From assembly GCF_000949455.1 (NCBI RefSeq), contig NZ_JXXK01000021.1:1-64000 (forward strand): a stretch of 64,000 bases of DNA. Reading direction: 5' to 3'. Position 1 is the stretch's first letter; the number at the start of each line of letters is the position of its first letter. Both the position numbers and the translations under genes were made by a program. Positions 41,701 through 50,773 of the stretch are shown piece by piece. Source of the stretch: Ruthenibacterium lactatiformans (GTDB lineage: Bacteria > Bacillota > Clostridia > Oscillospirales > Ruminococcaceae). Under the pieces are notes generated by a model that was not told the origin of the DNA, did no database searches, and saw only the letters and a list, made by a program, of their open reading frames with translations.

Positions 41701-43069
41701 TCGTTATTTCCTCGGGAATATGGCAGCCCGGATTTACAAAACTGTTGTAGCTTTCGGTGATCTCGCCGTTCTCGACCACCACTGCGCCGATTTCCGTGAT
41801 GGCGCAGTCGGCCGGTGAAAGGCCCGTAGTCTCCAAATCGAACACTACGAAGGACTGGCTCATGGCGCCCGTGGCCGCACCATACACAACGGGCACCATG
41901 TCATCCACAAAATAAGCTTCCACGCCGTAGATAAGCTTAAAATCCGGGTCTTTCTTTCGGATATCGTCCGTGGCCAGCATCGCTTCAGGGAAGCCCTGCA
42001 CCACGCCGTGATCTGTGACAGCGACCGCGCGGTGACCCATGCGGTGGGCCGTTTTTACGATGGTTTTAGGGTCGCAGAAACCATCCATGCTGCTCATTTT
42101 CGTATGCAGATGCAGCTCCACACGCTTTTCCGGCGCAGGGTCCACACGCTTTTTCCGCGCCACCTTCAGCACGTCATAAGGGTAAATGACATAATCGCGC
42201 TCGTATTTGTCATAGGCACAGTCGCCCTTGATGATAAGCGTGTCCCCGGGGCCAAGCTCCTCCCACTTGTCGCAGTTTTCTCCCTCCTGCGGCCGTATTT
42301 TCAGATTGATGGAGCCTGTATAATCCGTGATGGAAATGGAATAGATCTTGCGCCAGTTCCCCTTGATCTCTGTAAAGAATACATCGCCCCAAACCGTAAC
42401 TTTGCCGGCCTCTGCCCCAACATCGCGCAGCGCCGTCAGGCCCGTCGGCTGGAACATATGCCCATTCACCAGCTTGGCGGGCGCGTCCTCCAGGTCCAAT
42501 CCCTGCACCTTTACGGCAGGCCCCTCGCTTTTGGCCTTGAACTGGCGGGCGGGCGGCGCCTTTTTCAAGATATGTTCTTCCACGGCCTCGGCCGAAATAG
42601 CCGTGTCGCACACCAGCGCCACCTGCGGCCGCACTCCGGTGCGCGCGGCGATCAGCTCCTCCAGTTTCACGGCAAATTCCATCTGCGTCAGCAGCAGCAC
42701 ACCATTCTGCACGCGCACGGTGATGTGCTCCCCCGCAATATCCACCTGAGCCCCCGACAAAAAGCCGTTAATGGGCAGGCCTGCGTCTTTCAATTCCTCT
42801 GCCAGCTCCAACACGGCACAGGACGTAAGGCAGGTATATGCAAACAGGCCCTGCACCTTGAGTGCAAAGCCCGGGAACTGCGGCTCTAAGGATGCGATCA
42901 GGCGTCCGCTGGTCTCAGCGGGCACCGGATTTGCCGTACGGTATACCACAGTGATGATTTTATTTTGCCTGTCCGCAACGACACGCTCCACGATGGCGCT
43001 GCCGTAGCTGTCCATAAACGCGGCGTCAGCCGTAAACTGCGGCCAGAGCTGCGTAAGCATGGGCTTCAT
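38741..43069 (-). CDS. polC: DNA polymerase III alpha subunit PolC, 1442 aa
   Basis: Main replicative polymerase of Gram-positive bacteria. Order as expected for PolC: N-terminal region and OB domain (~240-330), PHP domain (RVELHLHTKMSSMDG), inserted DEDD proofreading exonuclease (FVVFDLETTGLSP ... LIAHNAHGFDIRFL), then the polymerase core (SRGSVGSSAVAHFSGI, PDIDLNFSGEVQ, AYGYVKKYLEE) with a Cys4 zinc element (CPKCKWSEF, VCPQCGEK). Ends ... SQVTFF. Its ATG overlaps the ispG stop by one base. Confidence 0.97.
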   Translation of the reverse strand: MKPMLTQLWPQFTADAAFMDSYGSAIVERVVADRQNKIITVVYRTANPVPAETSGRLIASLEPQFPGFALKVQGLFAYTCLTSCAVLELAEELKDAGLPINGFLSGAQVDIAGEHITVRVQNGVLLLTQMEFAVKLEELIAARTGVRPQVALVCDTAISAEAVEEHILKKAPPARQFKAKSEGPAVKVQGLDLEDAPAKLVNGHMFQPTGLTALRDVGAEAGKVTVWGDVFFTEIKGNWRKIYSISITDYTGSINLKIRPQEGENCDKWEELGPGDTLIIKGDCAYDKYERDYVIYPYDVLKVARKKRVDPAPEKRVELHLHTKMSSMDGFCDPKTIVKTAHRMGHRAVAVTDHGVVQGFPEAMLATDDIRKKDPDFKLIYGVEAYFVDDMVPVVYGAATGAMSQSFVVFDLETTGLSPADCAITEIGAVVVENGEITESYNSFVNPGCHIPEEITKITNITDEMVADAPGQEEALRAFLEFVDGRVLIAHNAHGFDIRFLKACAERYGVPFGNTYIDTLPLAQALYLGLRNYKLDTIGKYLEIPPFQHHRACDDAKALAQIYVKMIEDLALRGVTALENVNTGLGGTRELAKKNFHLIILVRNAAGLKNLYRIISAAHMDYFFKVPRVPRSLLNKYREGLIIGSACEAGELYRAIVEGRSFDELKNIAAYYDFLEVQPLGNNEYMLREHMVDSIEQIQEFNKTVIRLGEALGKMVVATGDVHFMEPEDAIYRAVLQAGNGFKDADNQAPLYFRTTDDMLKQFSYLSPEKAREIVITNPNRIADMVDGDVRAIPKGLYTPTIEGADESLREDTMRNARERYGDPLPELVEKRLTRELDSIIKHGFAVLYVIAQKLVLKSEEYGYLVGSRGSVGSSAVAHFSGISEVNSLPPHYLCPKCKWSEFYTDGSVADGFDLPDRVCPQCGEKLIVDGHDIPFETFLGFDGDKEPDIDLNFSGEVQGRIHRYTEDLFGHDHVFKAGTISGLQDKTAYGYVKKYLEERGRIVNHAEENRLVQGCVGVKRTTGQHPGGMVVVPSNYDVFDFCPIQHPADDKEKGMITTHFEFKYLHDTILKLDELGHDVPTMYKHLEDMTGIKMDSVPMNDPKVISLLVSTEALGVKPEDIDSLTGTFGIPELGTNFVRNMLIEAQPKSFGDLIQISGLSHGTDVWNGNAQDLIKDGVCTISEVIGTRDSIMTYLLHKGVEPKQAFTIMELTRKGKVAKGGFPEGVEDMLRAHDVPEWYLDSCKKIKYMFPKAHAVAYLIAAIRLMWFKVYHPLEFYATHFTVRGDDIDYDAAVGGIKVAKQHLKEVNARLKEEKKAKDEDILASLQMVNEMLQRGYEFLPIRIGKSRAKTYTVEDGKIRLPFMALKGLGDAAANTLEKATLEGQQYISAEDLQSACNAICATAKNERHMEYGIVSNTIMDTLADIGALGDLPKSSQVTFF

Positions 43070-44121
43070 TATTCCAACACCAACCGTTCGATTTCTTCAC
43101 ACAGCTCGTCCACGATATTACCGCGCAGCATACGCACCTGCTGTCCCCTGACGAACAGCATGGCGCAGTCCTTACCTCCGGCAATGCCGATATCCGCGCC
43201 CCTTGCCTCGCCAGGGCCATTGACCACGCAGCCCATGACAGCCACCTTGATTGGCTTATTGCAGCCGCGCAGACGCTCCTCGACCTCCGAGGCGATTTGG
43301 GCTACGTTGATATTTGTACGCCCGCAGGTAGGACAGCTGACGACCTCGGGGCCGGGCACAAAATGTCCCGCGGCGCGCAGGATGTCAAAACCTGCACGCA
43401 CTTCTTTTTCCGGCTCGTCCGTCAACGACACGCGAATGGTGTCTCCAATCCCCTCCAACAACAGTGTCCCTATGCCCATAGCCGATTTAATAAGGCCCAT
43501 ACGGTATGTACCGGCCTCGGTAACGCCCACATGCAGAGGGTAATCGCACCGCAGGCTGAGCTGGCGGTATGCTTCCACCACCACGGGGACATTGGAGGAT
43601 TTGATAGAGATGACAATATCGTTGAAATCGTGCCTTTCCAGCAGCGATACATGGTACATCGCGCTCTCCACCAGCGCTTCCGGCGTAACCTTTCCGTATT
43701 TTGCAAGGATCTCCTTTTCCAGGCTGCCGCCGTTTACGCCGATGCGGATGGGGATGCCCCTTGCACGGCAGGCCGAAGCGACCTCGCCGACATGGGCGTC
43801 ATCTCCGATGTTGCCCGGGTTGATGCGTATTTTATCCACGCCCGCTTCGGCGCAAGCCAAAGCGACCTTGTAATCAAAATGAATATCCGCCACAACAGGC
43901 ATTTTTACAGCATTCTTTAATGCCTCTACCACGGGCACGTCCGCAACGGACGGAACCGTGACCCGTACGATCTGGCAGCCTTCTGCTTCCAGCCGTTTGG
44001 CCTGGGCCACATTTCCCGCGATATCATGAATGGGCACATTGAGCATGCTCTGCACTGCAACAGGATTTCCACCGCCCACTGTAACGCCGCCTATACGGAC
44101 GGCTCGTGTATTCTTGCGCAT
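43069..44121 (-). CDS. ispG: 4-hydroxy-3-methylbut-2-enyl-diphosphate synthase IspG, 350 aa
   Basis: Fe-S enzyme of the MEP isoprenoid pathway. GGGNPVAVQSMLNVPIHD, ADIHFDYKVALA, KIRINPGNIGDD, and cluster ligands in SCPTCGRTN and MGCVVNGPGEARGADIGIAGG are diagnostic. Lies between rseP and polC in the standard clostridial cluster, where dxr supplies an earlier step. Confidence 0.97.
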   Translation of the reverse strand: MRKNTRAVRIGGVTVGGGNPVAVQSMLNVPIHDIAGNVAQAKRLEAEGCQIVRVTVPSVADVPVVEALKNAVKMPVVADIHFDYKVALACAEAGVDKIRINPGNIGDDAHVGEVASACRARGIPIRIGVNGGSLEKEILAKYGKVTPEALVESAMYHVSLLERHDFNDIVISIKSSNVPVVVEAYRQLSLRCDYPLHVGVTEAGTYRMGLIKSAMGIGTLLLEGIGDTIRVSLTDEPEKEVRAGFDILRAAGHFVPGPEVVSCPTCGRTNINVAQIASEVEERLRGCNKPIKVAVMGCVVNGPGEARGADIGIAGGKDCAMLFVRGQQVRMLRGNIVDELCEEIERLVLE

Positions 44122-44135
44122 TGTCTTCCCTCTTT

Positions 44136-45188
44136 TTATACGATCAGTTTGGTGATATCGTTGAATGTGGCAAAAATCATCAGCCCGATAAGCAGGATAA
44201 ATCCCGCGGCGTTGATGGCGATCTCATATTTTTGGCTGATGGGTTTTCGGCGGATCGCCTCGATGATAAGGAATACCAGCCGTCCGCCGTCCAACGCCGG
44301 AATGGGCAGAAGGTTAAAAATGCCCAGATTGATGGTAATGAGCGCGAGCAGCATCAACAGTGAAGAAAGCCCCAGCGAAGACGCCTCACTGATGGCGGAA
44401 ACAATGCCTACGGGACCGGACAAATTGTTGACCGCGATACGGCCCGTAATAAGATCCGTCAGGCTGAGCACGACCATACGCCCCAGCGAGAGCGTCCAGT
44501 TTCCCGCCTCTTTCAAAACGCTGCCCACCGTCTTTTTCTCGCCCAGCACTTTAAAATCAATGACAAGCTGGTTGACGCCGTTTTCTTCGTAGGTATCGAA
44601 CACCACATTGTCCAGCTGCACGCGCTTTCCGTCACGCAATACGGTCAAGTCCGCCTGCCCCTGCTGGGTACGGGCGAACTCATAGATGATATCATTTGCG
44701 ATAAAGCAGCGCCGTCCGTTTACCGCAACGATGGTGTCTCCCACCTGCAGGCCGGACTGCTGTGTGGACGAACCCTCGTAAAATTCCGCTACGGTGCGCG
44801 TGCTGATGAGCTGCTGCGAACACACCACGCAAACAAGGACCACAAACCCCAGAAGGAGGTTCATCACAGCGCCCGCCACGGTGACAAGGATTCGGTTTCC
44901 CACCGGGGCCTTTGTAAAGGAACCCGCCTCTTCGCTCTCCTCGTCCTCACCCTCCATACTGACAAAGCCGCCGATGGGAAACAGGCGCAAGCCGTATTTT
45001 GTTCCCCCGCGGGTGAAGCTGAACAGCGTAGGCCCCATGCCCAGCGCGAATTCGTTCACCTGGATGCCGCTGAACTTCGCAGTGAGGAAATGCCCCAGCT
45101 CATGAATGAAAATCACAATGCCGAATACGAATACCGACGCCAACACCGTAATGAGAAACGACCCCGCGCTGCTGAAAAATGATGCCAT
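44136..45188 (-). CDS. rseP: Site-2 protease RseP-type zinc metalloprotease, 350 aa
   Basis: Intramembrane protease: HELGHFLTAKFSG holds the HExxH-type zinc site near residue 30, a PDZ domain follows (~residues 120-200, GLQVGDTIVAVNGR), and LLPIPALDGGRLVFL gives the third zinc ligand. It cleaves membrane anchors of anti-sigma factors or signal peptides. Gene order dxr-rseP-ispG. Confidence 0.95.
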   Translation of the reverse strand: MASFFSSAGSFLITVLASVFVFGIVIFIHELGHFLTAKFSGIQVNEFALGMGPTLFSFTRGGTKYGLRLFPIGGFVSMEGEDEESEEAGSFTKAPVGNRILVTVAGAVMNLLLGFVVLVCVVCSQQLISTRTVAEFYEGSSTQQSGLQVGDTIVAVNGRRCFIANDIIYEFARTQQGQADLTVLRDGKRVQLDNVVFDTYEENGVNQLVIDFKVLGEKKTVGSVLKEAGNWTLSLGRMVVLSLTDLITGRIAVNNLSGPVGIVSAISEASSLGLSSLLMLLALITINLGIFNLLPIPALDGGRLVFLIIEAIRRKPISQKYEIAINAAGFILLIGLMIFATFNDITKLIV

Positions 45189-45269
45189 TCTGTGCCCTGC
45201 CTTTTATTTCATTTGTTCGGCCGCGCCGTGCGGACCGTATAACAGCCCGGCGCGCCGCCGCCCATTCTT

Positions 45270-46424
45270 TTAGGATACATGTGCTAAAACATATGCGCGC
45301 GCCGCCGCGTCGCATGCATACACGTCATCCAGAGTATATGGCCCGCCGAAGGCTTCGCTGTCCACAACGCCCTCCACCAGCTCACCGATTTTCAGGAACG
45401 GAATGCGTCCCTCCAGAAACAGACGCACCGCCTCTTCGTTTGCGCCATTTGCAGCACACGGTGCAAGGCCGCCCTTGCCGATTGCTTTTTTACATGCCGC
45501 GAGGCAGCGGAAAGTAGCCTCATCCGCTGTGTCAAAAGTCAGCTCGTGCAGCTTTGTGAAGTCCAGCTCCGGCGCAGGGCCGGGCACACGCTCCGGCCAG
45601 GTAAGCGCGTACTGGATGGGAATGCGCATATCCGGCACCCCCAACTGTGCCAAAATGGAGTTGTCACTGAACTGCACCATCGAATGGATAATACTCTGGC
45701 GCTGTACCACCACCTGTACCTGCTCTGCCGGCAGGCCGAACAGCCAGACAGCCTCGATCAGCTCCAACCCTTTGTTCATCAGCGTGGCGGAATCAATGGT
45801 GATCTTGCTTCCCATGCTCCAGTTGGGATGGCGCAGCGCATCGTCCTTTGTAACATTCTGCAGCTCCTGCCGCGTGCGGCCGAAAAACGGCCCGCCGGAG
45901 GCCGTCAACAGTATCTTTTGCAGGCTTTTGGCCGAGTATTCGTCCTGTAAGCATTGGAAAATGGCCGAATGCTCACTGTCCACAGGCAGAAGCTTGACGT
46001 TATTCTCCCGGACGGCATCCGTCACGAGGGAACCTCCGGTGACAAGGCTCTCCTTGTTGGCCAGCGCCACATCCCGCCCGCTTTTGATGGCGGACAGCGT
46101 CGCGGCAAGCCCGGCAATGCCCACCACCGCGTTGAGCACGATGTCCGAGCCGTCCATAGCTGCCAATTCTTCAAGACCTTCTTTGCCTCGCAGAAGGACC
46201 GGCGCGCCCGGCATGCCGTGCAGCTCCCGGGCGGCGCGGTCCGCCGCCGCGTCATCCACAACAGCAATGCAATGAGGATGAAACTCCTGTACCTGTCGCA
46301 GCAGCAGCTCCACATTGGAATGCGCCGCCAGCCCAAACACGCTGTATTCCTGCGCACGGATAACATCCAGGCTCTGCGTACCGATAGAACCTGTGGAGCC
46401 AAGGACCGTGACCTTTTTTGTCAT
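45270..46424 (-). CDS. dxr: 1-deoxy-D-xylulose 5-phosphate reductoisomerase Dxr, 384 aa
   Basis: Second enzyme of the MEP pathway. NADPH motif VTVLGSTGSIGTQSLDVI, metal/substrate site LPVDSEHSAIFQCLQ, LTASGGPFFGRTRQEL, MGSKITIDSATLMNKGLE, and the C-terminal helical domain are complete. Start 46424 follows GAGG CGTGATATT. Confidence 0.97.
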   Translation of the reverse strand: MTKKVTVLGSTGSIGTQSLDVIRAQEYSVFGLAAHSNVELLLRQVQEFHPHCIAVVDDAAADRAARELHGMPGAPVLLRGKEGLEELAAMDGSDIVLNAVVGIAGLAATLSAIKSGRDVALANKESLVTGGSLVTDAVRENNVKLLPVDSEHSAIFQCLQDEYSAKSLQKILLTASGGPFFGRTRQELQNVTKDDALRHPNWSMGSKITIDSATLMNKGLELIEAVWLFGLPAEQVQVVVQRQSIIHSMVQFSDNSILAQLGVPDMRIPIQYALTWPERVPGPAPELDFTKLHELTFDTADEATFRCLAACKKAIGKGGLAPCAANGANEEAVRLFLEGRIPFLKIGELVEGVVDSEAFGGPYTLDDVYACDAAARAYVLAHVS

Positions 46425-46438
46425 AATATCACGCCTCG

Positions 46439-47305
46439 TTATTTCGTAAAATAGTAAAATACCGCCGTCACGACCATTGCGACAAACGGCGCGATGAAAA
46501 GCACGCTGTCGAAGCGGTCCATAATGCCTCCGTGCCCGGGAAAGATGGTGCCGTAATCCTTGATGCCGCACTGGCGCTTGATCACAGAGGCAAACAGATC
46601 GCCCACGATCCCCAGCAGAGAGCCGAACCCACCCAGCAGCACAACGACCACATAGTACCGCCAGCCCAGCGTATCCAGAGGCACGCCGACAAGCTGCCCA
46701 TGCAGCGCTGTATAGCATGCCGTAACAACAACGCCCAGCAGCATGCTTCCCATCACGCCGCCCACGGCTCCCTCGATGGTCTTGTTGGGGCTGACGACCG
46801 GCGCCAGCTTATGCTTGCCGAACGCGCGTCCCGCAAAATATGCGGCGGAATCCCCGCCCCAGGCAAAGCCCAAAATCAGGAAAATAAAATACAGCGCATC
46901 GTAGCCGTATGTCTCGCGCGGCAGAAGCTGCTTGAGATAAATGAGGGAATAAAAGCAGAACATGATGATGCAGGAAAACAGCACCATGCCGCCCAGCTTT
47001 GCATAATTGATGGACTTTGAATTGCCGATGACACACAAAACGAGGTACAACGCAAAAATGTAGGATGCCGGAAGCATACAGATGCGAACCATATGGAAAT
47101 CGCTGAACATCACCAGCAGCGTATACGGCACAAAGCCCCAATAAATATACGCAGCCTTTTCAAACCGGAACGCCTTGAACACCTCATGGATGGCGAGCAG
47201 GCAAATGGCCGCAATGACGACGTTGAACACGAAGGTGTCGAACAGCGCCATCACCGCGAACAGTACCACCAGGCCGACTGCGGAGGTAATCACTCTTGTT
47301 TTCAT
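46439..47305 (-). CDS. cdsA: Phosphatidate cytidylyltransferase CdsA, 288 aa
   Basis: Makes CDP-diacylglycerol for phospholipid synthesis. Polytopic (about eight helices) with the signature SPNKTIEGAVGGVMGS and the C-terminal IKRQCGIKDYGTIFPGHGGIMDRFDSVLF. The ATG at 47305 has GAGG seven bases upstream; the earlier in-frame ATG lies within one base of it. Confidence 0.95.
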   Translation of the reverse strand: MKTRVITSAVGLVVLFAVMALFDTFVFNVVIAAICLLAIHEVFKAFRFEKAAYIYWGFVPYTLLVMFSDFHMVRICMLPASYIFALYLVLCVIGNSKSINYAKLGGMVLFSCIIMFCFYSLIYLKQLLPRETYGYDALYFIFLILGFAWGGDSAAYFAGRAFGKHKLAPVVSPNKTIEGAVGGVMGSMLLGVVVTACYTALHGQLVGVPLDTLGWRYYVVVVLLGGFGSLLGIVGDLFASVIKRQCGIKDYGTIFPGHGGIMDRFDSVLFIAPFVAMVVTAVFYYFTK

Positions 47306-47325
47306 AGCCATGCCTCGCTTTGCTT

Positions 47326-48039
47326 TCAAATTCCGCCGAAGCGGCGGCTGCGGGTATTGTATTCTTCAATGGCCCGGTCCAGATCCGCCCGGGTAAAATC
47401 CGGCCATAACACGTCCATATCCACAAATTCCGCATAAGACGCCTGCCACAGCATAAAATTGGAGAGCCTGTGCTCTCCGCTGGGGCGCAGAATGAAATCC
47501 GGATCTTTCTGCCCGGCGGTATACATTACGCCCGATACCGTCTCAATGTCGATGTCCTCAGGCCGCAGCAACCCCTGCTGTACACGGCGTGCCAGGATCT
47601 GCATCCCCCGCACGATCTCCTGCCGGCCGCCATAGTTGACAGCCACGTTGAGTACCGTACCGGTGTTGCCGCGGGTTTTTTCCTCGATATCGTTCATCTG
47701 CGCCTGGTATTTGGCGGGCAGCGCCGTGCGGTCGCCCAAAAACACCACACGGTTGTTCTCCTTCTGGTAATCGTACGCCATAATAAGGTATTCGCCGAAC
47801 AGCTTCATAATGCCGTTGACTTCCTCCATCGGACGCGACCAGTTCTCGGTGGAAAACGCATAAAACGTGACGCAGGCGACCTCCAGCTCGTTGCAGTAGC
47901 GGATGATATCCCGAAACACCTCTGCGCCCCTGGTGTGGCCCGCAGTGCGCGGCAGGCCGCGTTTTTTGGCCCAGCGGCCGTTCCCGTCCATGATGATTCC
48001 GATGCTCAAGCCTTTTGCAAAGCCGGGTTCATGTGCCAT
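47326..48039 (-). CDS. uppS: Undecaprenyl diphosphate synthase UppS, 237 aa
   Basis: Cis-prenyltransferase making the C55 carrier lipid used for cell-wall and, presumably, the surface glycan cluster in this window. IIMDGNGRWAKKRGLPRTAGH, FYAFSTENWSRP, NVAVNYGGRQEIV and LRPSGEHRLSNFMLWQASYAE match. Start 48039 behind AAAGGAG. Confidence 0.96.
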   Translation of the reverse strand: MAHEPGFAKGLSIGIIMDGNGRWAKKRGLPRTAGHTRGAEVFRDIIRYCNELEVACVTFYAFSTENWSRPMEEVNGIMKLFGEYLIMAYDYQKENNRVVFLGDRTALPAKYQAQMNDIEEKTRGNTGTVLNVAVNYGGRQEIVRGMQILARRVQQGLLRPEDIDIETVSGVMYTAGQKDPDFILRPSGEHRLSNFMLWQASYAEFVDMDVLWPDFTRADLDRAIEEYNTRSRRFGGI

Positions 48040-48068
48040 AATGCTCTTGACTCCTTTGTAAAAATGAA

Positions 48069-48092
48069 TGCCGCGCGGGCTGCCGCGCGGCA
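48069..48092. repeat. GC-rich hairpin between frr and uppS
   Basis: TGCCGCGCGG (48069-48078) and CCGCGCGGCA (48083-48092) around a GCTG loop. Without a T-run it is more likely an RNA processing or stability element than a terminator. Confidence 0.6.
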
Positions 48093-48130
48093 CACATCCA
48101 GCCGTGGAAACGCCGCGTGCGCGGGCTCCG

Positions 48131-48685
48131 TCAGATTTCCATGATCTCTTTGTTTTTGGCCTCGCAGGTCTTATCGATCTCCTTGACAAATTTGTCGGTA
48201 ATCTTCTGCATCTCATTTTCGAGATTTTTCAAATCGTCCTCTGTCAACTCGCCCGCCTTTTTCTTCGCTTTGAATTTGTCCAGCGCGTCACGGCGGACGT
48301 TGCGCACCGCGATTTTCGCTTCCTCACCCATGTGCATGGCTTCCTTGGTGAGCTGTTTGCGCCGTTCCTCCGTAGGAGCCGGGAAAACCAGACGCATCAC
48401 GCGGCCGTCGTTGGTGGGATTGATACCAATATCAGAGGTAAGGATCGCCTTTTCAATGGCGTGCATCAAAGAAGCGTCCCAAGGGCTGATGGTGAGCACG
48501 CGCGCCTCTGCCACAGAAACCGCGGCCACCTGATTGATGGGCGTGGGCGTGCCATAATAATCCACCGTCACCTTATCGAGGATGGCGGGGTTCGCACGGC
48601 CCGCGCGGATCGTCGCATGCTCCTTTACAAGATGGTTGATGACGCCGGTCATTTTGTCTTCATAGGTCTTTGTCTCTGCGCTCAT
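48131..48685 (-). CDS. frr: Ribosome recycling factor Frr, 184 aa
   Basis: Splits post-termination ribosomes with EF-G. HATIRAGRANPAILDKV, YYGTPTPINQVA, VRLVFPAPTEERRKQLTKEA, and C-terminal LTEDDLKNLENEMQKITDKFVKEID are diagnostic. Confidence 0.97.
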   Translation of the reverse strand: MSAETKTYEDKMTGVINHLVKEHATIRAGRANPAILDKVTVDYYGTPTPINQVAAVSVAEARVLTISPWDASLMHAIEKAILTSDIGINPTNDGRVMRLVFPAPTEERRKQLTKEAMHMGEEAKIAVRNVRRDALDKFKAKKKAGELTEDDLKNLENEMQKITDKFVKEIDKTCEAKNKEIMEI

Positions 48686-48705
48686 AATCGTCTCTCCTCT
48701 TTTCC

Positions 48706-49416
48706 TTATTGCTCGACCACGAGCGTGCCGATGGGCTCACCCGCTACTGCTTTTGCAATATTTTCGGGGTGCAGGATATCAAATACCAGAATGGGCAGCG
48801 AATTATCGCGGCACATCGTCGCAGCGGTGCTGTCCATCACGGCAAGCTGGTCCGCCAGCACACGGCTGAACGTAAGCGTGTCGTATTTTTTTGCATCTGC
48901 ATATTTTTTGGGGTCCTTGTCGTAAACGCCGTCCACCATCGTCGCCTTGAAGATGATATCCGCGTTGATCTCCGCAGCGCGCAGCGCCGAAGCTGTGTCC
49001 GTGGAAAAGAACGGGTTGCCCGTTCCGCAGGCCAGAATGATGACTCTCCCTTTTTCCAGATGGCGGATGGCCCGGTTGCGGATATAAGGCTCGGCGATCT
49101 GCTGCATGGACAAAGCTGTCTGCACACGCACCTCTACGCCCAAATGCTCCAGGGCGTCAGCCACGGCCAGCGCATTCATGGCCGTGGCCAGCATACCGAT
49201 CTGATCCGCACGGGTACGCTCCATCTCGCCGCTGGAGCGGCCGCGCCAAAAGTTGCCGCCGCCCACCACGATCGCGATCTCAGCACCCAAATCGTGGGCG
49301 TCTTTGATGCCTTTACAAATGGTCTGGATGGTATCCATGTCCAAGCCAAAGCCTTTGTCCCCGGACAGCGCCTCCCCGCTCAGTTTCAGCAACACGCGTT
49401 TGTATTTCACCGACAT
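48706..49416 (-). CDS. pyrH: UMP kinase PyrH, 236 aa
   Basis: Phosphorylates UMP to UDP. YKRVLLKLSGEALSG, IAIVVGGGNFWRGR, GNPFFSTDTASALRA and KATMVDGVYDKDPKK are present. Start 49416 is preceded by GATGGGG. First gene of the pyrH-frr-uppS-cdsA-dxr-rseP-ispG-polC order. Confidence 0.96.
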   Translation of the reverse strand: MSVKYKRVLLKLSGEALSGDKGFGLDMDTIQTICKGIKDAHDLGAEIAIVVGGGNFWRGRSSGEMERTRADQIGMLATAMNALAVADALEHLGVEVRVQTALSMQQIAEPYIRNRAIRHLEKGRVIILACGTGNPFFSTDTASALRAAEINADIIFKATMVDGVYDKDPKKYADAKKYDTLTFSRVLADQLAVMDSTAATMCRDNSLPILVFDILHPENIAKAVAGEPIGTLVVEQ

Positions 49417-49486
49417 AGCAGCACCCCATCGAAGCAATTTCATTTTCTCATCTATTTTACATGATTTTACCTGTAAAGTAAAGCCG

Positions 49487-50755
49487 TCAAATATACTTTT
49501 GCGCAAGCGGCAGTTCTGCAAGCTCGATGCGAAGCATCGTTTCGCGGGAATCGCCGCTGTATGGCAGCGGCACACTGGAAAGCACATCTGTCTCCGCCCC
49601 AGGCAGACGTACCGGCAGCTCTACGATAAAACGCGCACCGCGCTCCGTCCGGTTTTCCGCATGAATTTCTCCCCCCTGCATCCGTGCAAACTGCTGCGCA
49701 ATATACAGCCCCAGACCGGAGCCTCCCCGCTCCCCCTGCCCGCGCCAGAATTTTTCAAACAAGTGCGGCAGCGCCTGCTCGGGAATACCGCAACCATCGT
49801 CCTCCACAACGATACGCGCATACAGCCCATCCCTCTCCAGCAGAACGAACACCGCGCCGCCCCCGGGTGTGTGCTTAAGCGCATTGGAAAGCAAGTTCAG
49901 CACGATCCTGTCCAGACGCTGCGTATCGCACAGCAGACCGCACGGACCTTTGGAACGGTTTTCAAACCGCAGCGTAACGCCGCACGCCTGAGCATAAGGT
50001 CGGGCGCCCTCCACTGTTTCCGCAAGCGCAGCGGCAAGGTCCGTGTACTCTTCCGTCTGAACGTTTTTTACGTCCGCGTATTGCGCATCCAGAATGTTTG
50101 CCGCCAGACGCAGCGTCTTATACAAGTTCTGCTCCGCATAATCCAGATACTTTTCCACTCCGTCCGCAATATCCTTGCCAGGCCGGCACAGCCTGCGCCG
50201 CAGCAGCTGCAGCGAGGACAGCACAACCGTCAGAGGTGTCTTGAATTCATGAGACAGCATGGCCGCCTGTTCCCATTCTGAAGCAGAAGCCCCGCTTATC
50301 CCGACCGTCTCTTTCTCCCGGAACAGCTTCGGCAGACGCAGTGCAAGACTTCGCGTCAGGCGCTCGGCTCCGGCCAGAGCCGCATCCTCCGGGATTCCCA
50401 ATACGCTGCACAAAGCAGCGCCGTGTACCGCGCCGTCCTCCGCCGGAAGCGGAAACAGCCAATTTCCCGCCTTGCCGCCGTTCTGCGCACAAACGCAAAC
50501 AGGCTTGCCGGCGCAATGCGCCAGGCAAGCCAATATCATATCATCTTCGTTTTCCGTCCGGGCCCGTGTGATTTGCCCCGGGAACGTCAATTCCTTCAGC
50601 AAAGTACCGAGCCGGACCACAAATCGGACTTCCTCTGCTCCCAGCAGCGTCCTCAACGCCTCCGCTGCAGCCAGCAGGACTGCTTCCGCGCGCGTTTGCG
50701 GCGGAGCCGTCTGTTCAAAATATTGCAGCAACACCGCATTGACATCTATTCTCAT
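49487..50755 (-). CDS. Cytosolic sensor histidine kinase, 422 aa
   Basis: No membrane segment. N-terminal ~150 residues form a GAF-like or unknown sensor region, then His169 in AMLSHEFKTPLTVVLSSL, N-box NLLSNALKHTPGGG, G1 EDDGCGIP, G2 GERGGSGLGLYIAQQ. The gene starts 18 bases after the Spo0A-like regulator gene ends, so the two form a pair. The signal is unknown; soluble sensing of an internal state is likely. Confidence 0.88.
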   Translation of the reverse strand: MRIDVNAVLLQYFEQTAPPQTRAEAVLLAAAEALRTLLGAEEVRFVVRLGTLLKELTFPGQITRARTENEDDMILACLAHCAGKPVCVCAQNGGKAGNWLFPLPAEDGAVHGAALCSVLGIPEDAALAGAERLTRSLALRLPKLFREKETVGISGASASEWEQAAMLSHEFKTPLTVVLSSLQLLRRRLCRPGKDIADGVEKYLDYAEQNLYKTLRLAANILDAQYADVKNVQTEEYTDLAAALAETVEGARPYAQACGVTLRFENRSKGPCGLLCDTQRLDRIVLNLLSNALKHTPGGGAVFVLLERDGLYARIVVEDDGCGIPEQALPHLFEKFWRGQGERGGSGLGLYIAQQFARMQGGEIHAENRTERGARFIVELPVRLPGAETDVLSSVPLPYSGDSRETMLRIELAELPLAQKYI

Positions 50756-50773
50756 GCGCCCGGCACGCCCCTC